DNA of 64,000 nucleotides from Gemmatimonadota bacterium (GCA_009841265.1 VXMB01000009.1:1474216-1538215); one strand, 5' to 3'. Positions 9,109 to 18,512 are shown, numbered from the stretch's first letter. Numbers and translations are program-made. The notes: generated from the sequence alone by a model not told the origin.

Positions 9109-9138
9109 TTGAAGATTACAAACCAAAATATGTATACG
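9109..9138 (+). promoter_or_regulatory. Candidate sigma-70 promoter of the ECF sigma operon
   Basis: TTGAAG (9109-9114) and TATACG (9133-9138) are separated by 18 bp, in the otherwise empty 119-bp gap before the sigma-factor gene. The same TTGAAG-18-TATACx arrangement recurs before the gene at 35160. An AGGAGG ribosome-binding site follows near 9170. Confidence 0.45.
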
Positions 9139-9188
9139 GGTTTAATTAATGGGCAGGAAAGGGAAGGATCAGGAGGGTCTGTAACCGG

Positions 9189-9860
9189 ATGAACACCGTC
9201 AAGAAAGTGCATTCGGTCGAGGGACGGACAAAACCGGCTGCGCGCGGCGCAGGCGAAGACCGGCGCGAGGAAGAACGCGGGTTGATGGAACGGGCCAAAG
9301 CGGGTGATGGCTCGGCCTTCGACGAAATGACGAAGCGTTACAGCGAGAAGGCCTATTCCGTGGCATACCAGATGCTCGCGAGTCACGATGACGCGCGCGA
9401 CCTCGTCCAGGACGCGTTCCTCGAAGTATTCAGGACGCGGGAGCGGTTCAACACGCAGTACAGGTTTTCGACCTGGCTGTACCGCATATTGATCAATAAG
9501 TGCATCAACTTCCGCAAGCGGGAAGCCCGCCGCCGCATGTTCTCCTTTACGGATTACGGCTCGCGGAACGGCGGCGCCGGTCAACAGTTTCTGGTCTCCA
9601 ATCTGGCCTCTTCCGAGAAGAACCCGCATGAGGTCCTGGAAAGCGATGAATTGAAGCGGTCGATCATGGCCGCGCTGGATACCCTGTCGGAGCGGCACAG
9701 GACCGTTGTCGTGCTGTTCGACCTGGAAGGCCTTTCCCACAGGCAGATCGCGGAAATCCTCCAGTGTCCCGAGGGTACGGTGATGTCCCGGCTGCATCAC
9801 GGACGGCTCAAGTTGAAGCGCGTGTTGTCCAAGCGCCTGGCCGGACACCTTGATCTATAG
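9189..9860 (+). CDS. ECF RNA polymerase sigma factor (RpoE-like)
   Basis: Extracytoplasmic-function sigma factor of 223 residues. Region 2 (about 35-105) contains FDEMTKRYSEKAYSVAYQ and DARDLVQDAFLEVFR, then RFSTWLYRILINKCINFRKR. Region 4 (about 155-215) holds LSERHRTVVVLFDLEGLSHRQ and the helix-turn-helix EGTVMSRLHHGRLKLK. A basic 35-residue N-terminal extension precedes region 2. It is followed at 9 bp by a zinc-binding anti-sigma factor and then an RseB-like sensor, the layout of the envelope-stress sigma-E module. The sequence does not tell which stress or which regulon it serves. Confidence 0.95.
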   Translation: MNTVKKVHSVEGRTKPAARGAGEDRREEERGLMERAKAGDGSAFDEMTKRYSEKAYSVAYQMLASHDDARDLVQDAFLEVFRTRERFNTQYRFSTWLYRILINKCINFRKREARRRMFSFTDYGSRNGGAGQQFLVSNLASSEKNPHEVLESDELKRSIMAALDTLSERHRTVVVLFDLEGLSHRQIAEILQCPEGTVMSRLHHGRLKLKRVLSKRLAGHLDL

Positions 9861-9869
9861 GAACGCTCC

Positions 9870-10361
9870 ATGAACTGCAACCAGATAAAGAAGCGGCTTA
9901 CCCGATACCTGGAGCGCATGTGCAGCAACGAGGAAGTTGCCGAGATTGCGCGCCATATCGAATCTTGCCCCGATTGCGCCCGGGAATTGCGCGGATTGCA
10001 GTCCGTCCGCGGCATGTTGCGCTGCTGCCGCGCGGAGAAACCCGCGCGTGTTGCGGTTGCGGAAGTCCAGACCGCGGTGCTCGAGCGCACGACGCATGCC
10101 CATATGGTGCCGGGCATGAAGGGAAGGGACGCGCCTGTTCGCGAGCAGCCCGGCCGGTTCGTCGCAGCGGCGGCCGTGCTGTTGCTGGTTGCGGGAGGAC
10201 TTATCTGGCAGTCGATCCAGCCGGTCGAGCCTCCGTCCGTCCAGCGCACGCTTTCGGATGACGATATGTTCTTCATCCTGCAGGAACACGCCCTGATCGA
10301 GGACCAGAGCGTGTTTACCAGCGGTACCCTGGGTTCTGTCATGGTCAACTACAAGGAATAG
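9870..10361 (+). CDS. Anti-sigma factor with zinc-finger (zf-HC2) and one transmembrane segment
   Basis: Protein of 163 residues. Residues 1-45 carry the anti-sigma zinc-binding pattern (Cys3, then HIESCPDC, i.e. H-x3-C-x2-C) of ZAS/zf-HC2 proteins, which hold an ECF sigma factor inactive on the cytoplasmic side. A single hydrophobic segment FVAAAAVLLLVAGGLIW (about 107-123) would anchor it, leaving a short periplasmic tail of about 40 residues. It lies 9 bp after the sigma gene and 10 bp before the RseB-like gene. It is inferred to be the RseA-like partner, probably released by regulated proteolysis. Confidence 0.9.
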   Translation: MNCNQIKKRLTRYLERMCSNEEVAEIARHIESCPDCARELRGLQSVRGMLRCCRAEKPARVAVAEVQTAVLERTTHAHMVPGMKGRDAPVREQPGRFVAAAAVLLLVAGGLIWQSIQPVEPPSVQRTLSDDDMFFILQEHALIEDQSVFTSGTLGSVMVNYKE

Positions 10362-10371
10362 GTGGTACGAG

Positions 10372-11511
10372 ATGCGGTTACGGCCTGTATTCCTTTGTTT
10401 CGTCACGACGGCGTGTATCGCGATGATCGCGCCGGCCCGCGGCGTCGATCCGGACATCACCTTTCAAAAGATCATGGAAGCCCCGGACCGGGTGAGCTAC
10501 CGCGCCACCCTGACGAAACAGCGGTTCAGCGCGGACGGGGATACCGCCCGTTACGTCCAGATCATTACCCATCAGCGTCCTGACCGGGACCGCATCGACA
10601 TCCCCGATGCCGAAGGCCGGATCCGCGAGATCATCATCCGCGTCGACCATGACATATACCGGCGTACCGCCTCGGGGGATTCGCTAGTCTACTCGCATCG
10701 CCGCCAATCGAACTCGAACGTACTCGACATGAACCTGGAGTTCAGCAGTCTCGACCTGCTCCAGACCAACTACGAACTCGTGATCACCGGCGCCGATCGG
10801 CTTCTCGACCGTCCGGTGGCCGTCCTGGCCTTCAAGCCCCGTCATCCCGGCAGGATGACCATGACGGCCTGGATCGACGAGGAGACGGGCCTGGTGATGC
10901 GTACGGAAGAAAGGAACGAGGCGGGCGTGCTGGTCGAGGAAGTCTTCCTGACGGAATTCGAGCAGGACCCGCGGATTTCAACTGACCTCTTCGATACGGA
11001 AGAATGGAAGGGCAAGTCCGTCGAAATCAACCAGGTCATTGCCTGCGGATCCATCAGCGAAGTGCAGAAAGAAGCGGATTTCAAGTTGAACGCCCCGGTC
11101 TACGTTCCACCGGGCTTCATCCTGCAGCAACGCCGCGTCATGCAGCACCACGGCCAGCCGCTCGTGCATTTCATGTACAGCGACGGCCTCTCGCGCATCT
11201 CGCTCTTCCAGCGGATCGCATCCTCTGAAGCGTCGCACCGGTCTCCCAGGGGCGCGCCCGAATTGCATGGCGACGTGCGTGTCTGGGAACGAGGCCCCTA
11301 TTCCATACTTCGGCGCCACTACGACGGAAAGCTCTTCACCCTGATCGGCGACGTGGCTGTAAGCGAATCCGTCGAACTGCTCACTTCGCTCTGCACGATC
11401 AATCCCGCGGTCACCGCATCTCCAGTTCCCACAGGATACACCTCTTGGATCGGTGCGGGCGCAGGCCTCCTCGTGGTCGGCCTGTGGATCCTCTGGCGTC
11501 GCCGCATGTGA
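10372..11511 (+). CDS. RseB/MucB-like sigma-E regulatory protein with C-terminal membrane anchor
   Basis: Protein of 379 residues with a signal peptide (about 1-24, cleaved near APARG). The body follows the RseB/MucB layout: an LolA-like N-terminal half (YRATLTKQRF, RDRIDIPD, DEETGLVMRTE) and a smaller C-terminal domain (FKLNAPVYVPPGFIL, LVHFMYSDGLSRISLFQ). In RseB the N-terminal half binds mislocalised lipopolysaccharide or lipoprotein and the protein shields RseA from DegS cleavage. Unlike E. coli RseB, this one ends with a membrane segment (about 355-374, GAGAGLLVVGLWILW) and an RRRM tail, so it is tethered to the inner membrane. Third gene of the sigma operon. Confidence 0.85.
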   Translation: MRLRPVFLCFVTTACIAMIAPARGVDPDITFQKIMEAPDRVSYRATLTKQRFSADGDTARYVQIITHQRPDRDRIDIPDAEGRIREIIIRVDHDIYRRTASGDSLVYSHRRQSNSNVLDMNLEFSSLDLLQTNYELVITGADRLLDRPVAVLAFKPRHPGRMTMTAWIDEETGLVMRTEERNEAGVLVEEVFLTEFEQDPRISTDLFDTEEWKGKSVEINQVIACGSISEVQKEADFKLNAPVYVPPGFILQQRRVMQHHGQPLVHFMYSDGLSRISLFQRIASSEASHRSPRGAPELHGDVRVWERGPYSILRRHYDGKLFTLIGDVAVSESVELLTSLCTINPAVTASPVPTGYTSWIGAGAGLLVVGLWILWRRRM

Positions 11512-11681
11512 CGGGTGTTGGCCCTACCTCTCCTTCTCAGTTACCCGGAAACCTTCCACGCTTTCTGCGGTCTAACAGATAAACCGATCTGTTGCGCGGG
11601 ATTTCGCGTGGAATTCCGTCTAATCGAATATAGGGAACCTCATATGGTACTTCGTCGATCACCGTAACAAGGAGCTATTTC

Positions 11682-13043
11682 ATGAAGACGCGACATGCCA
11701 TTGGCTGGGCCGTCCTGATCACGGCCGGCCTGTTCACCCAGGGAGAAGCGGCACGCGGGCAGGTCTCCGGATCCGCCGCGACCGCGGGCGGTCCGTACAC
11801 GCTGGAGCAGTGTATTCAGATCGCAATGCAGAACAATCCCCAGATCGAGATCGCCCGGAAACAGGTTGAAGTCCAGCAGGCTGCTCTCTTCAGTTCGTAT
11901 ACCGGCGTCATGCCACGGGTAAACGCAAACATCATTGGCGCCAACCGCACGACGTCGGGCGATAGGCCCGTTATCGTAGAAGGCGTTGTGCTCAGGGAAG
12001 CGCCGGGCACTACCCGTACGGACTACCGTAATAACGTGTTCCTGAATATGGACCTGTACAACGGCGGCCGGAACTGGAACACGATCCGGCAGGCCAGGCA
12101 GGAATCCGAAAGCGAGGAGTTCGCTCAGACCAATACAGAGAACCAGGTCATCGTGAATGTGAAGACCGGATATTACAGCCTGCTGCGGGCCCTGCGGCTC
12201 AAGGAAGTGACGGAAGAAAGCGTCCGGCTTAACGAGGAACAACTGCGCCGGACCCAGAGTATGTACGAGATCGGATCCGTGGCCCGCGTGGAAGTGCTCC
12301 AGACCACGGCTCAACTCGGCGCAGCACGGATCGACCTGCGTAACCAGGAAAACGCGGTATTGCAGGCCCGAGCCGAACTGGCCAACGTCATGGGCATCGG
12401 GTCAAAAGAAACCTTCGAAATCGTAGATCCTTTGGAAGGCGGATCGCTCGACACGACGGCGCTCATGTCCCTGCAGGACGCCCTTCGGATGGCCGACCTC
12501 ACCAATCCCGCCATCCAGCGGGACGAGGGCGGCATCCGTTCCGCGATGCTCGGGACGAAGGTAGCCAGGGGATTGCTCTGGCCCACGGTATCCGGCAGCA
12601 TAGGCTACAGCCGGTCCGGTATTCGGTTCCAGGACGTGTACGGCACCTATGACAAGAACTGGAACCTGTCTTTCGGCGTGAATCTGAGCCTGCCGATCCT
12701 GAACGGCACGCAGACCTACGCTGATATCTCGCGGGCACAAGCGCAGCAGTTGATCGCGGAGGAAACGCTGCGCCAGACGCGGAGGACTACCTCGCTGACT
12801 ATCCGGAACGCGTTGCTCGACCTGGAAACGGCCCGGGAAGTCATTACACTCAGCAACGACAACATCGTGGCCTCGGAGGAGAGTCTCCGGCTGGCGGAGG
12901 AACGTTACAGGGTGGGTTCCGGCACGCTGCTGGAGGTGTTTACGGCACAGGAGGCCCTGGTCCGGGCAAAATCCAACCTGGCCGGCGCGCAGTATGATTA
13001 CCTGATCGCCCAGGCGACGCTGGACGGCGCCCTGGGAAAGTAA
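11682..13043 (+). CDS. TolC-family outer-membrane efflux channel
   Basis: Outer-membrane efflux protein of 453 residues with a signal peptide (about 1-28). Two OEP-type repeats are visible: one begins YTLEQCIQIAMQNNPQIEIARKQ (around 40-60) and the second begins LQDALRMADLTNPAIQRDE, each followed by long heptad-like helices and the conserved SLYNGG/LPILNG beta motifs. It provides the trimeric outer-membrane tunnel for an RND pump or type I secretion. The start has AAGGAG 10 bp upstream. No adaptor or permease is adjacent; the window's RND operon at 51152-59454 lacks its own TolC, so this could serve it, though that is inference. Confidence 0.93.
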   Translation: MKTRHAIGWAVLITAGLFTQGEAARGQVSGSAATAGGPYTLEQCIQIAMQNNPQIEIARKQVEVQQAALFSSYTGVMPRVNANIIGANRTTSGDRPVIVEGVVLREAPGTTRTDYRNNVFLNMDLYNGGRNWNTIRQARQESESEEFAQTNTENQVIVNVKTGYYSLLRALRLKEVTEESVRLNEEQLRRTQSMYEIGSVARVEVLQTTAQLGAARIDLRNQENAVLQARAELANVMGIGSKETFEIVDPLEGGSLDTTALMSLQDALRMADLTNPAIQRDEGGIRSAMLGTKVARGLLWPTVSGSIGYSRSGIRFQDVYGTYDKNWNLSFGVNLSLPILNGTQTYADISRAQAQQLIAEETLRQTRRTTSLTIRNALLDLETAREVITLSNDNIVASEESLRLAEERYRVGSGTLLEVFTAQEALVRAKSNLAGAQYDYLIAQATLDGALGK

Positions 13044-13075
13044 CCGTACCCGATCATTAACACCGGAACGCTCGT

Positions 13076-15265
13076 ATGCCCGTGGATATCCAAACGGATT
13101 CCCTAATCTGGATCCTCATCGCCTTCATCATTGCAGGAATCCTGATCTACGGGCTTTCCCGGCGGCTGTTCAGCCTGTTGTCACCGGCCGCCGCCTGGGG
13201 TCTCATCGGCCTGCGGATCGCGGCGGCCGCCGTAGCGCTGGCGGTTCTGAGCGATCCCGTCTCGAGAATGGTGCTGGAAAGGTCCGAGTCGCCTCGCCTG
13301 GCCATACTCGTCGACACCTCGGCGAGCATGGGTCTGACGGACCGGCTGGGCAGGCGGGACGAAGTCCTGGCCTCGGTCCTTTCAGGCGACGAGTTGCATG
13401 CCCTTGAGACCCGTCACCGTATCCATCGCTACCAGTTCGCGGAAGACCTTTCGCCCCTGCCCGAAGGCGTGATCGATTCCCTGTCCACAGAAGGCACGGG
13501 TACTGACATCGGCGGCGCCATGTCCTTTCTCGAAGGCGGTTCAGGCGCCGGTCGTTTCGCCGCCGCAGTCCTGGTCACCGACGGCAATTTCACCGCCGGA
13601 CGCGATCCGCTCAGGGTCGCCGAGAATCTCGATATGCCCGTGTACACGGTGGGCATCGGCGACACGCTGGGCGTCCGGGACATAAGCGTTTCCCATTTGA
13701 CGGTGAACGAAGTGGTTTACACCGGGAGCAACGTCCCCGTCGAAATCGGCGTGCGCGGCCGCGGGTTCGGCAACGTGCGCGTACCCGTCACCCTGCGGGA
13801 AGAAGGCCGCATCCTCCGAAGCGAGGAAGTCACGCTGGATGGCCGGGAAGAGGAACGGACCGTCGTTTTCCACGTCGTCCCCGAGACTGAAGGCATTCAC
13901 CGGTACCAGGTGGAAGTGCCCGAACTGGATGGCGAGATCACCGCGGGGAATAACCGCCGTGAATTCGCGATCAAAGTGCTGAAGTCCGGACTGCGTGTGC
14001 TGTATATCGAAGGCGCTCCCCGTGCCGACATGGGCTTCCTGAGGCGCTCGATGGAGAAGGACGCCAATCTGGAAGTGACCGGCATCCTGCTTCGGCCGGA
14101 CGATCGGACTTTTCCCGAACCCATGCCTGCTTCGCGGTCGGACTGGTTCTCCTATGACCTCGTCATCCTTGGCAGCGTGGACTATGAACGCATCCGGCCA
14201 TGGGCGCCATTCCTGGTAGCCTTCGTCGAGGAAAGGGGCGGCGGATTGATCGCCTTCGGCGGTCCGCACAGCTTTGAAATGGGTGGATACGCCGGAACGC
14301 CCGTCGGTGATCTGATGCCCTTCGTCATTGCCGCGTCGGCCAGGGGCCTGTCCGAAGAGAGCTTCGTACCGGACCTGACGGCAGCCGGCCGCACGCATCC
14401 GATTACCCGTCTGGTTGATGACCCGGCCGAATCGGAGCGGCGCTGGCTGGAACTGCCGCCGTTGCCCGGCATGAACCAGGTCGGACGCGCGAAACCCGGT
14501 GCGACGGTACTCGCGAGGCACCCGACCTGGCGGACCGAAGACGAACGCACGCCGGTCATCGCCGAGCATCGTTACGGGCAGGGCCGGGTACTCGGCATCG
14601 CCGCCCAGGACCTGTGGCGCTGGGACCTGATGATGTGGGGCAGCGGCGGGACCAACGCGGCGTACGAAAGGTTCTGGAACAACGCCGTAAGGTGGATTAC
14701 CGTGCGCGAGGGCAGCCGCAGGATACGCGTCGTTTCGGACAAGCTTCAGTACCACGGCGGTGAAACGATCCGCTTCGACGGTCAGGTCTACGATGAAAAC
14801 TACCGGCCGGTCGAAGGGGCCGAACTGACCGTGGCCGTTCGCCCGGCGCAGGACGAAACAGGTGCGCTTCAAATAAACCTTACTTCGACGGGGCAGGGGT
14901 TCGGTCGATACGCGGGACGCCTTCAGTTTCTGCCCGCGGGCGCATACTCCTTCGAAGCGTCCGCCGCGCTGAGCGGCGGATCGATCGGGACGGACCGGGG
15001 AGGATTCGTCGTGGGTGAAGCCGGCGCCGAGTTCGAGCGAACCCGCATGAACCGGGAACTGCTGGTCCAGCTGGCCGATATGACGGGCGGCGGTTTCTAC
15101 CTGCCATCGGACATCGATCGCATGGCCGACAATATCGAGCTGGACGAGATCACCGTACAGGAGTCCCGCACCGTCTCGCTGTGGAACCATCCCGGCGTGC
15201 TGGCATTGCTGGTCTGCCTGCTCGCGGCGGAGTGGTTTTACCGGAGGTACCTCGGGATGGTCTGA
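13076..15265 (+). CDS. Membrane-anchored vWA protein with glutamine-amidotransferase-like domain
   Basis: Protein of 729 residues with two N-terminal transmembrane segments (about 10-27 and 41-59) and one near the C-terminus (about 706-722). Between them: a von Willebrand A domain with the MIDAS motif D80-T-S82-A-S84, a CARDB/Ig-like segment (about 205-305), and a class I glutamine amidotransferase-like domain (about 315-450, with EERGGGLIAFGGPHSFE), which has no evident catalytic Cys-His pair. The composition matches the 'VWA domain-containing / hypothetical glutamine amidotransferase' membrane proteins of Bacteroidota, Planctomycetota and relatives. Their role is unresolved. The gene starts 32 bp after tolC on the same strand. 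Confidence 0.85.
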   Translation: MPVDIQTDSLIWILIAFIIAGILIYGLSRRLFSLLSPAAAWGLIGLRIAAAAVALAVLSDPVSRMVLERSESPRLAILVDTSASMGLTDRLGRRDEVLASVLSGDELHALETRHRIHRYQFAEDLSPLPEGVIDSLSTEGTGTDIGGAMSFLEGGSGAGRFAAAVLVTDGNFTAGRDPLRVAENLDMPVYTVGIGDTLGVRDISVSHLTVNEVVYTGSNVPVEIGVRGRGFGNVRVPVTLREEGRILRSEEVTLDGREEERTVVFHVVPETEGIHRYQVEVPELDGEITAGNNRREFAIKVLKSGLRVLYIEGAPRADMGFLRRSMEKDANLEVTGILLRPDDRTFPEPMPASRSDWFSYDLVILGSVDYERIRPWAPFLVAFVEERGGGLIAFGGPHSFEMGGYAGTPVGDLMPFVIAASARGLSEESFVPDLTAAGRTHPITRLVDDPAESERRWLELPPLPGMNQVGRAKPGATVLARHPTWRTEDERTPVIAEHRYGQGRVLGIAAQDLWRWDLMMWGSGGTNAAYERFWNNAVRWITVREGSRRIRVVSDKLQYHGGETIRFDGQVYDENYRPVEGAELTVAVRPAQDETGALQINLTSTGQGFGRYAGRLQFLPAGAYSFEASAALSGGSIGTDRGGFVVGEAGAEFERTRMNRELLVQLADMTGGGFYLPSDIDRMADNIELDEITVQESRTVSLWNHPGVLALLVCLLAAEWFYRRYLGMV

Positions 15266-15325
15266 CCGATCGGGCCGGGCGGCGCCGGGACGGAATCGCG
15301 CCAGCGGGCGGTCCGCAAGTATCCG

Positions 15326-15354
15326 TTGACACGGCCGTCCGCTTTCCGTACACT
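15326..15354 (+). promoter_or_regulatory. Sigma-70 promoter of the thiamine operon
   Basis: Consensus TTGACA at 15326-15331, a 17-bp spacer, and TACACT at 15349-15354. Transcription would start near 15361, exactly where the riboswitch aptamer begins, which supports the call. Confidence 0.8.
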
Positions 15355-15362
15355 TCCTTTTA

Positions 15363-15480
15363 CCGTTAGGGGCGGCTCCTCGCGAGCCTGAGAATCACGA
15401 CCCTTCGAACCTGACCTGGGTTATTCCAGCGTAGGGAAACGGCTGAACGAAGCCGTTTCGCACAGAAGCGGCTTTTTCTT
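15363..15480 (+). promoter_or_regulatory. TPP riboswitch (thi-box) with antiterminator/terminator platform
   Basis: The aptamer has the invariant thi-box segments: CTGAGA (15388-15393), ACCC and GAACCTGA within 15400-15414, and GCGTAGGGA (15429-15437). P1 can form from CCGTT (15363-15367) with AACGG (15438-15442). Downstream, GAAACGGCT (15436-15444) pairs with AGCCGTTTC (15451-15459) as an antiterminator that uses the 3' side of P1. When TPP closes P1, the AGCCGTTTC strand is free to form the terminator at 15450-15474. High TPP should therefore stop transcription before thiO. The mechanism is inferred from base pairing. Confidence 0.95.
15450..15480 (+). terminator. Intrinsic terminator of the TPP riboswitch
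   Basis: AAGCCGTTTC (15450-15459) pairs with GAAGCGGCTT (15465-15474) through 10 positions with one G-U pair and a 5-nt loop, followed by TTTCTT. It shares its 5' strand with the antiterminator. Confidence 0.88.
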
Positions 15481-15506
15481 TGCCGGTGAGGAAGTGGCGG
15501 AGTTCC

Positions 15507-16661
15507 GTGGCGCAGCGATCGGACATCGTGGTCATCGGCGGCGGGATCGTCGGATTGGCCGTGGCCAGGCGGCTGTGTCTCTCCGGCTGTGCGGTCACGG
15601 TACTGGAACGGCACCGGACCGGCCGTGGAGCATCCTGGGCCGCCGCGGGCATGCTGGCGCCCCACTGCGAATTCGATGAACCCGATCCCTTTTTCGCCCT
15701 GTGCAAGACCGGATTGGAACGCTACGCCGGTTTCATCGAAACGCTCAGGGAGGAAACCGGATGCCCGATCGATTACAACTCGACCGGGGTGGTTTTTCCG
15801 GCATTGAGCGACCGGGGACAGGCGCGGTTGGAGACGCGGTATGAACGGCATCTCCGGGACGGCGTTCCCGTAGAACGGCTGACCGTACGAGAGGCGCGGC
15901 GCCTCGAGCCGAATCTGACGAACGGAATCCGCATGGCGCTGCGCTACCCGGACGACCACCAGGTCGAAAACCGGGACGTGATCACGGCCCTCGCGCAATC
16001 GGTTCTGAAGGGCGGCGGCGTGATCCAAGAAGGCGTTACCGCGCGTAAAATCCTGCTGGACGGCCACCGTGTCGCCGGAGTGGATACGACGGAAGGCACC
16101 TGGAAAGCACAGACGGTGGTGAACGCCATGGGTTGCCGGGCGCGCTACCTGGACGGCATTGCGTCCGCCTGGAGAATCCCCGTCCGGCCGGTGCGCGGGC
16201 AGATCCTCGCGTTGCGGGCAGGCAACGCGCCGCCGTTCCGTCACACGATCTATACCAGCGGCGTGTACCTGGTTCCCCGTTCGGATGGACGGTTGATCAT
16301 CGGCGCTACCGTGGAGGAAGCCGGATTTAGGGACGAGGTCACGCTGGGCGGCGTCATGCAGTTGTTCCGGGACGCCCTCGAACTCGCACCCGGCCTGAAG
16401 ACCTGGGCGTTGGATTCCACCTGGTCGGGGCTGCGGCCGGTGGCGCGGGACGGATGGCCCGTGCTCGGGGCCACGGGGACGCCGGGTCTGTTCGCGGCTT
16501 CGGGGCATGGCCGGAACGGCATACTGCTGGCACCGCTGACCGGAGACCTGCTCGCCGAGGCCATTCTGCACGACCGGGTACCTCGCATCATGCAGCCCTT
16601 TCTGCCCGACCGCTTCTACCCGGCCGGTTCCGGAGAGACGAACGATGAACGTGACCGTTAA
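15507..16661 (+). CDS. thiO: Glycine oxidase ThiO
   Basis: FAD-dependent oxidase of the DAO family that converts glycine to iminoglycine for thiazole synthesis in aerobic-type thiamine pathways. The dinucleotide-binding motif DIVVIGGGIVGLAVAR sits at about 6-21 and the C-terminal FAD segment SGLRPVARDGWPVLG and ASGHGRNGILLAP are typical of ThiO. I chose GTG 15507 because GCGGAG lies 4-9 bp upstream and the FAD motif then begins normally; in-frame TTG 15480 and GTG 15486 are alternatives but lie against the terminator. The protein is 384 residues from GTG 15507. It is the first gene after the TPP riboswitch and overlaps thiS by 17 bp. Confidence 0.93.
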   Translation: MAQRSDIVVIGGGIVGLAVARRLCLSGCAVTVLERHRTGRGASWAAAGMLAPHCEFDEPDPFFALCKTGLERYAGFIETLREETGCPIDYNSTGVVFPALSDRGQARLETRYERHLRDGVPVERLTVREARRLEPNLTNGIRMALRYPDDHQVENRDVITALAQSVLKGGGVIQEGVTARKILLDGHRVAGVDTTEGTWKAQTVVNAMGCRARYLDGIASAWRIPVRPVRGQILALRAGNAPPFRHTIYTSGVYLVPRSDGRLIIGATVEEAGFRDEVTLGGVMQLFRDALELAPGLKTWALDSTWSGLRPVARDGWPVLGATGTPGLFAASGHGRNGILLAPLTGDLLAEAILHDRVPRIMQPFLPDRFYPAGSGETNDERDR

Positions 16662-16845
16662 CGGAACGACCAGGAAACTGTCCGGAGCAACGAGCATCGC
16701 CGACCTGCTGAAGGAACTCGGCGTGTCTTCCGAGGGAACCGCCGTGGCCCTCAACGGCGCGGTTGTCCCGAGGAAGGAACACGGGACGACCATGCTCGCA
16801 GGCGATGACGTGGTCGAGGTGATCCGGGCGGTAGCGGGTGGATGA
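16645..16845 (+). CDS. thiS: Sulfur carrier protein ThiS
   Basis: Ubiquitin-like sulfur carrier of 66 residues ending in the required Gly-Gly (65-66), which is adenylated and thiocarboxylated to deliver sulfur to ThiG. The pattern VNGTTRKL...SIADLLKELG...VAVALNG-like is typical. It overlaps the end of thiO and is followed after 118 bp by thiG. No thiF adenylyltransferase is in the window. Confidence 0.93.
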   Translation: MNVTVNGTTRKLSGATSIADLLKELGVSSEGTAVALNGAVVPRKEHGTTMLAGDDVVEVIRAVAGG

Positions 16846-16963
16846 CCATCGTTTCCGCACAGCGCGGAATCCCGTCGCTAAGAGACCATGGACGATTGAA
16901 AACGAACCCTGAATCTGTCAAGCTTGGAGGCCCTGGACTGTACAGGCAAAGGAGCAGACCAAC

Positions 16964-17743
<780 letters not shown>

Positions 17744-17751
17744 CAGCCTCC

Positions 17752-18375
17752 ATGGTAGACTTCAGGTTCTATCTGATCGGCGATCGGACCCGCTGCGCCG
17801 GACGATCGCTCGCCTCGGCGTTGGGCCAGGCCTGCCGCGCGGGCGTCCGCGCGGTCCAGATCAGGGAGAAAGACCTGAATACTTCGGACCTGCTGGCGTT
17901 GACCAGGGAGGTGCAGGCGGAACTCGGACCGCTTCCGCCCGTGCTGATGGTCAACGGCAACCTGGAGGTCGCCGCGGCCTGCGGGGCACAGGGCGTACAC
18001 CTGCCGGAATCCGGCGTGCCGGTCCGCGAGGCCCGCGAAGCACTCCCCCCTGGTACCCTGATCGGCAGATCGACCCACGGCAAGGAAAGCGCACGCGCCG
18101 CGGAAGCGGATGGGGCCGACTTCGTCACGTTCGGACCGGTTTACGATACGCCGTCCAAGGCCGGATACGGTCCGCCCATGGGGCTTCGGGCGCTCGCGGA
18201 AGCGGCCGGCTCGGTCACGATCCCGGTTTTTGCCCTGGGTGGCGTGACCCCTGACCGCACGAGGGCGTGCCTGGAAACGGGGGCTTCCGGCGTCGCCGCG
18301 ATCTCGGCGGTGCTGTCGCAACCCGACATACCCGCGGCCGTCAGAAAGTTCGAAAAGGCCCTCGGCGGCCTGTGA
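17752..18375 (+). CDS. tenI: Thiamine phosphate synthase superfamily protein, TenI-like (thiazole tautomerase)
   Basis: TIM-barrel protein of 207 residues starting at ATG 17752, 8 bp after thiG. It carries the superfamily motifs VQIREK (35-40), FGPVYDTPSKAG and a phosphate-binding FALGGVTPDR. Two signatures point to TenI rather than ThiE: the Mg-site NDR..D of ThiE is VNGN here (67-70), and GVHLGQ.D is GVHLPESG (81-88), both as in Bacillus TenI; GRSTH (105-109) also matches TenI (ThiE usually has GVSTH). TenI aromatises the thiazole product of ThiG. Most automatic pipelines would call it thiE. A ThiE with altered metal ligands cannot be excluded. Last gene of the riboswitch operon. Confidence 0.8.
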   Translation: MVDFRFYLIGDRTRCAGRSLASALGQACRAGVRAVQIREKDLNTSDLLALTREVQAELGPLPPVLMVNGNLEVAAACGAQGVHLPESGVPVREAREALPPGTLIGRSTHGKESARAAEADGADFVTFGPVYDTPSKAGYGPPMGLRALAEAAGSVTIPVFALGGVTPDRTRACLETGASGVAAISAVLSQPDIPAAVRKFEKALGGL

Positions 18376-18512
18376 CCGTTTGCATCACCGTTCGCGGCTT
18401 TTAAAATAGTTGTTGACAATTCCAGTAAACATACCGAAGTTAGTGAGGAACCACTGACATTTCGGATGTTTAAACTACCTTCCGCTTACTTTATCCCAGA
18501 GTGAGGCGATGT

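Noticed and set aside
11547..11575. GGAAAC-17-GTCTAA before tolC as a possible ECF sigma promoter
   Set aside because: The -35 is imperfect and no second example in the window supports the motif; kept only as an idea to test against the sigma factor's own operon.
13541..15190. A 549-codon open frame on the minus strand
   Set aside because: Lies opposite the vWA protein gene in a GC-rich region; its translation is low-complexity in His/Arg/Gly and matches no family. Same reasoning removes long antisense frames at 39558-41570 and 61468-63363.
18413..18441. TTGACA before the TlpA-like gene as a promoter
   Set aside because: No good -10 at the right distance (only GAAGTT-like sequence at 17 bp).
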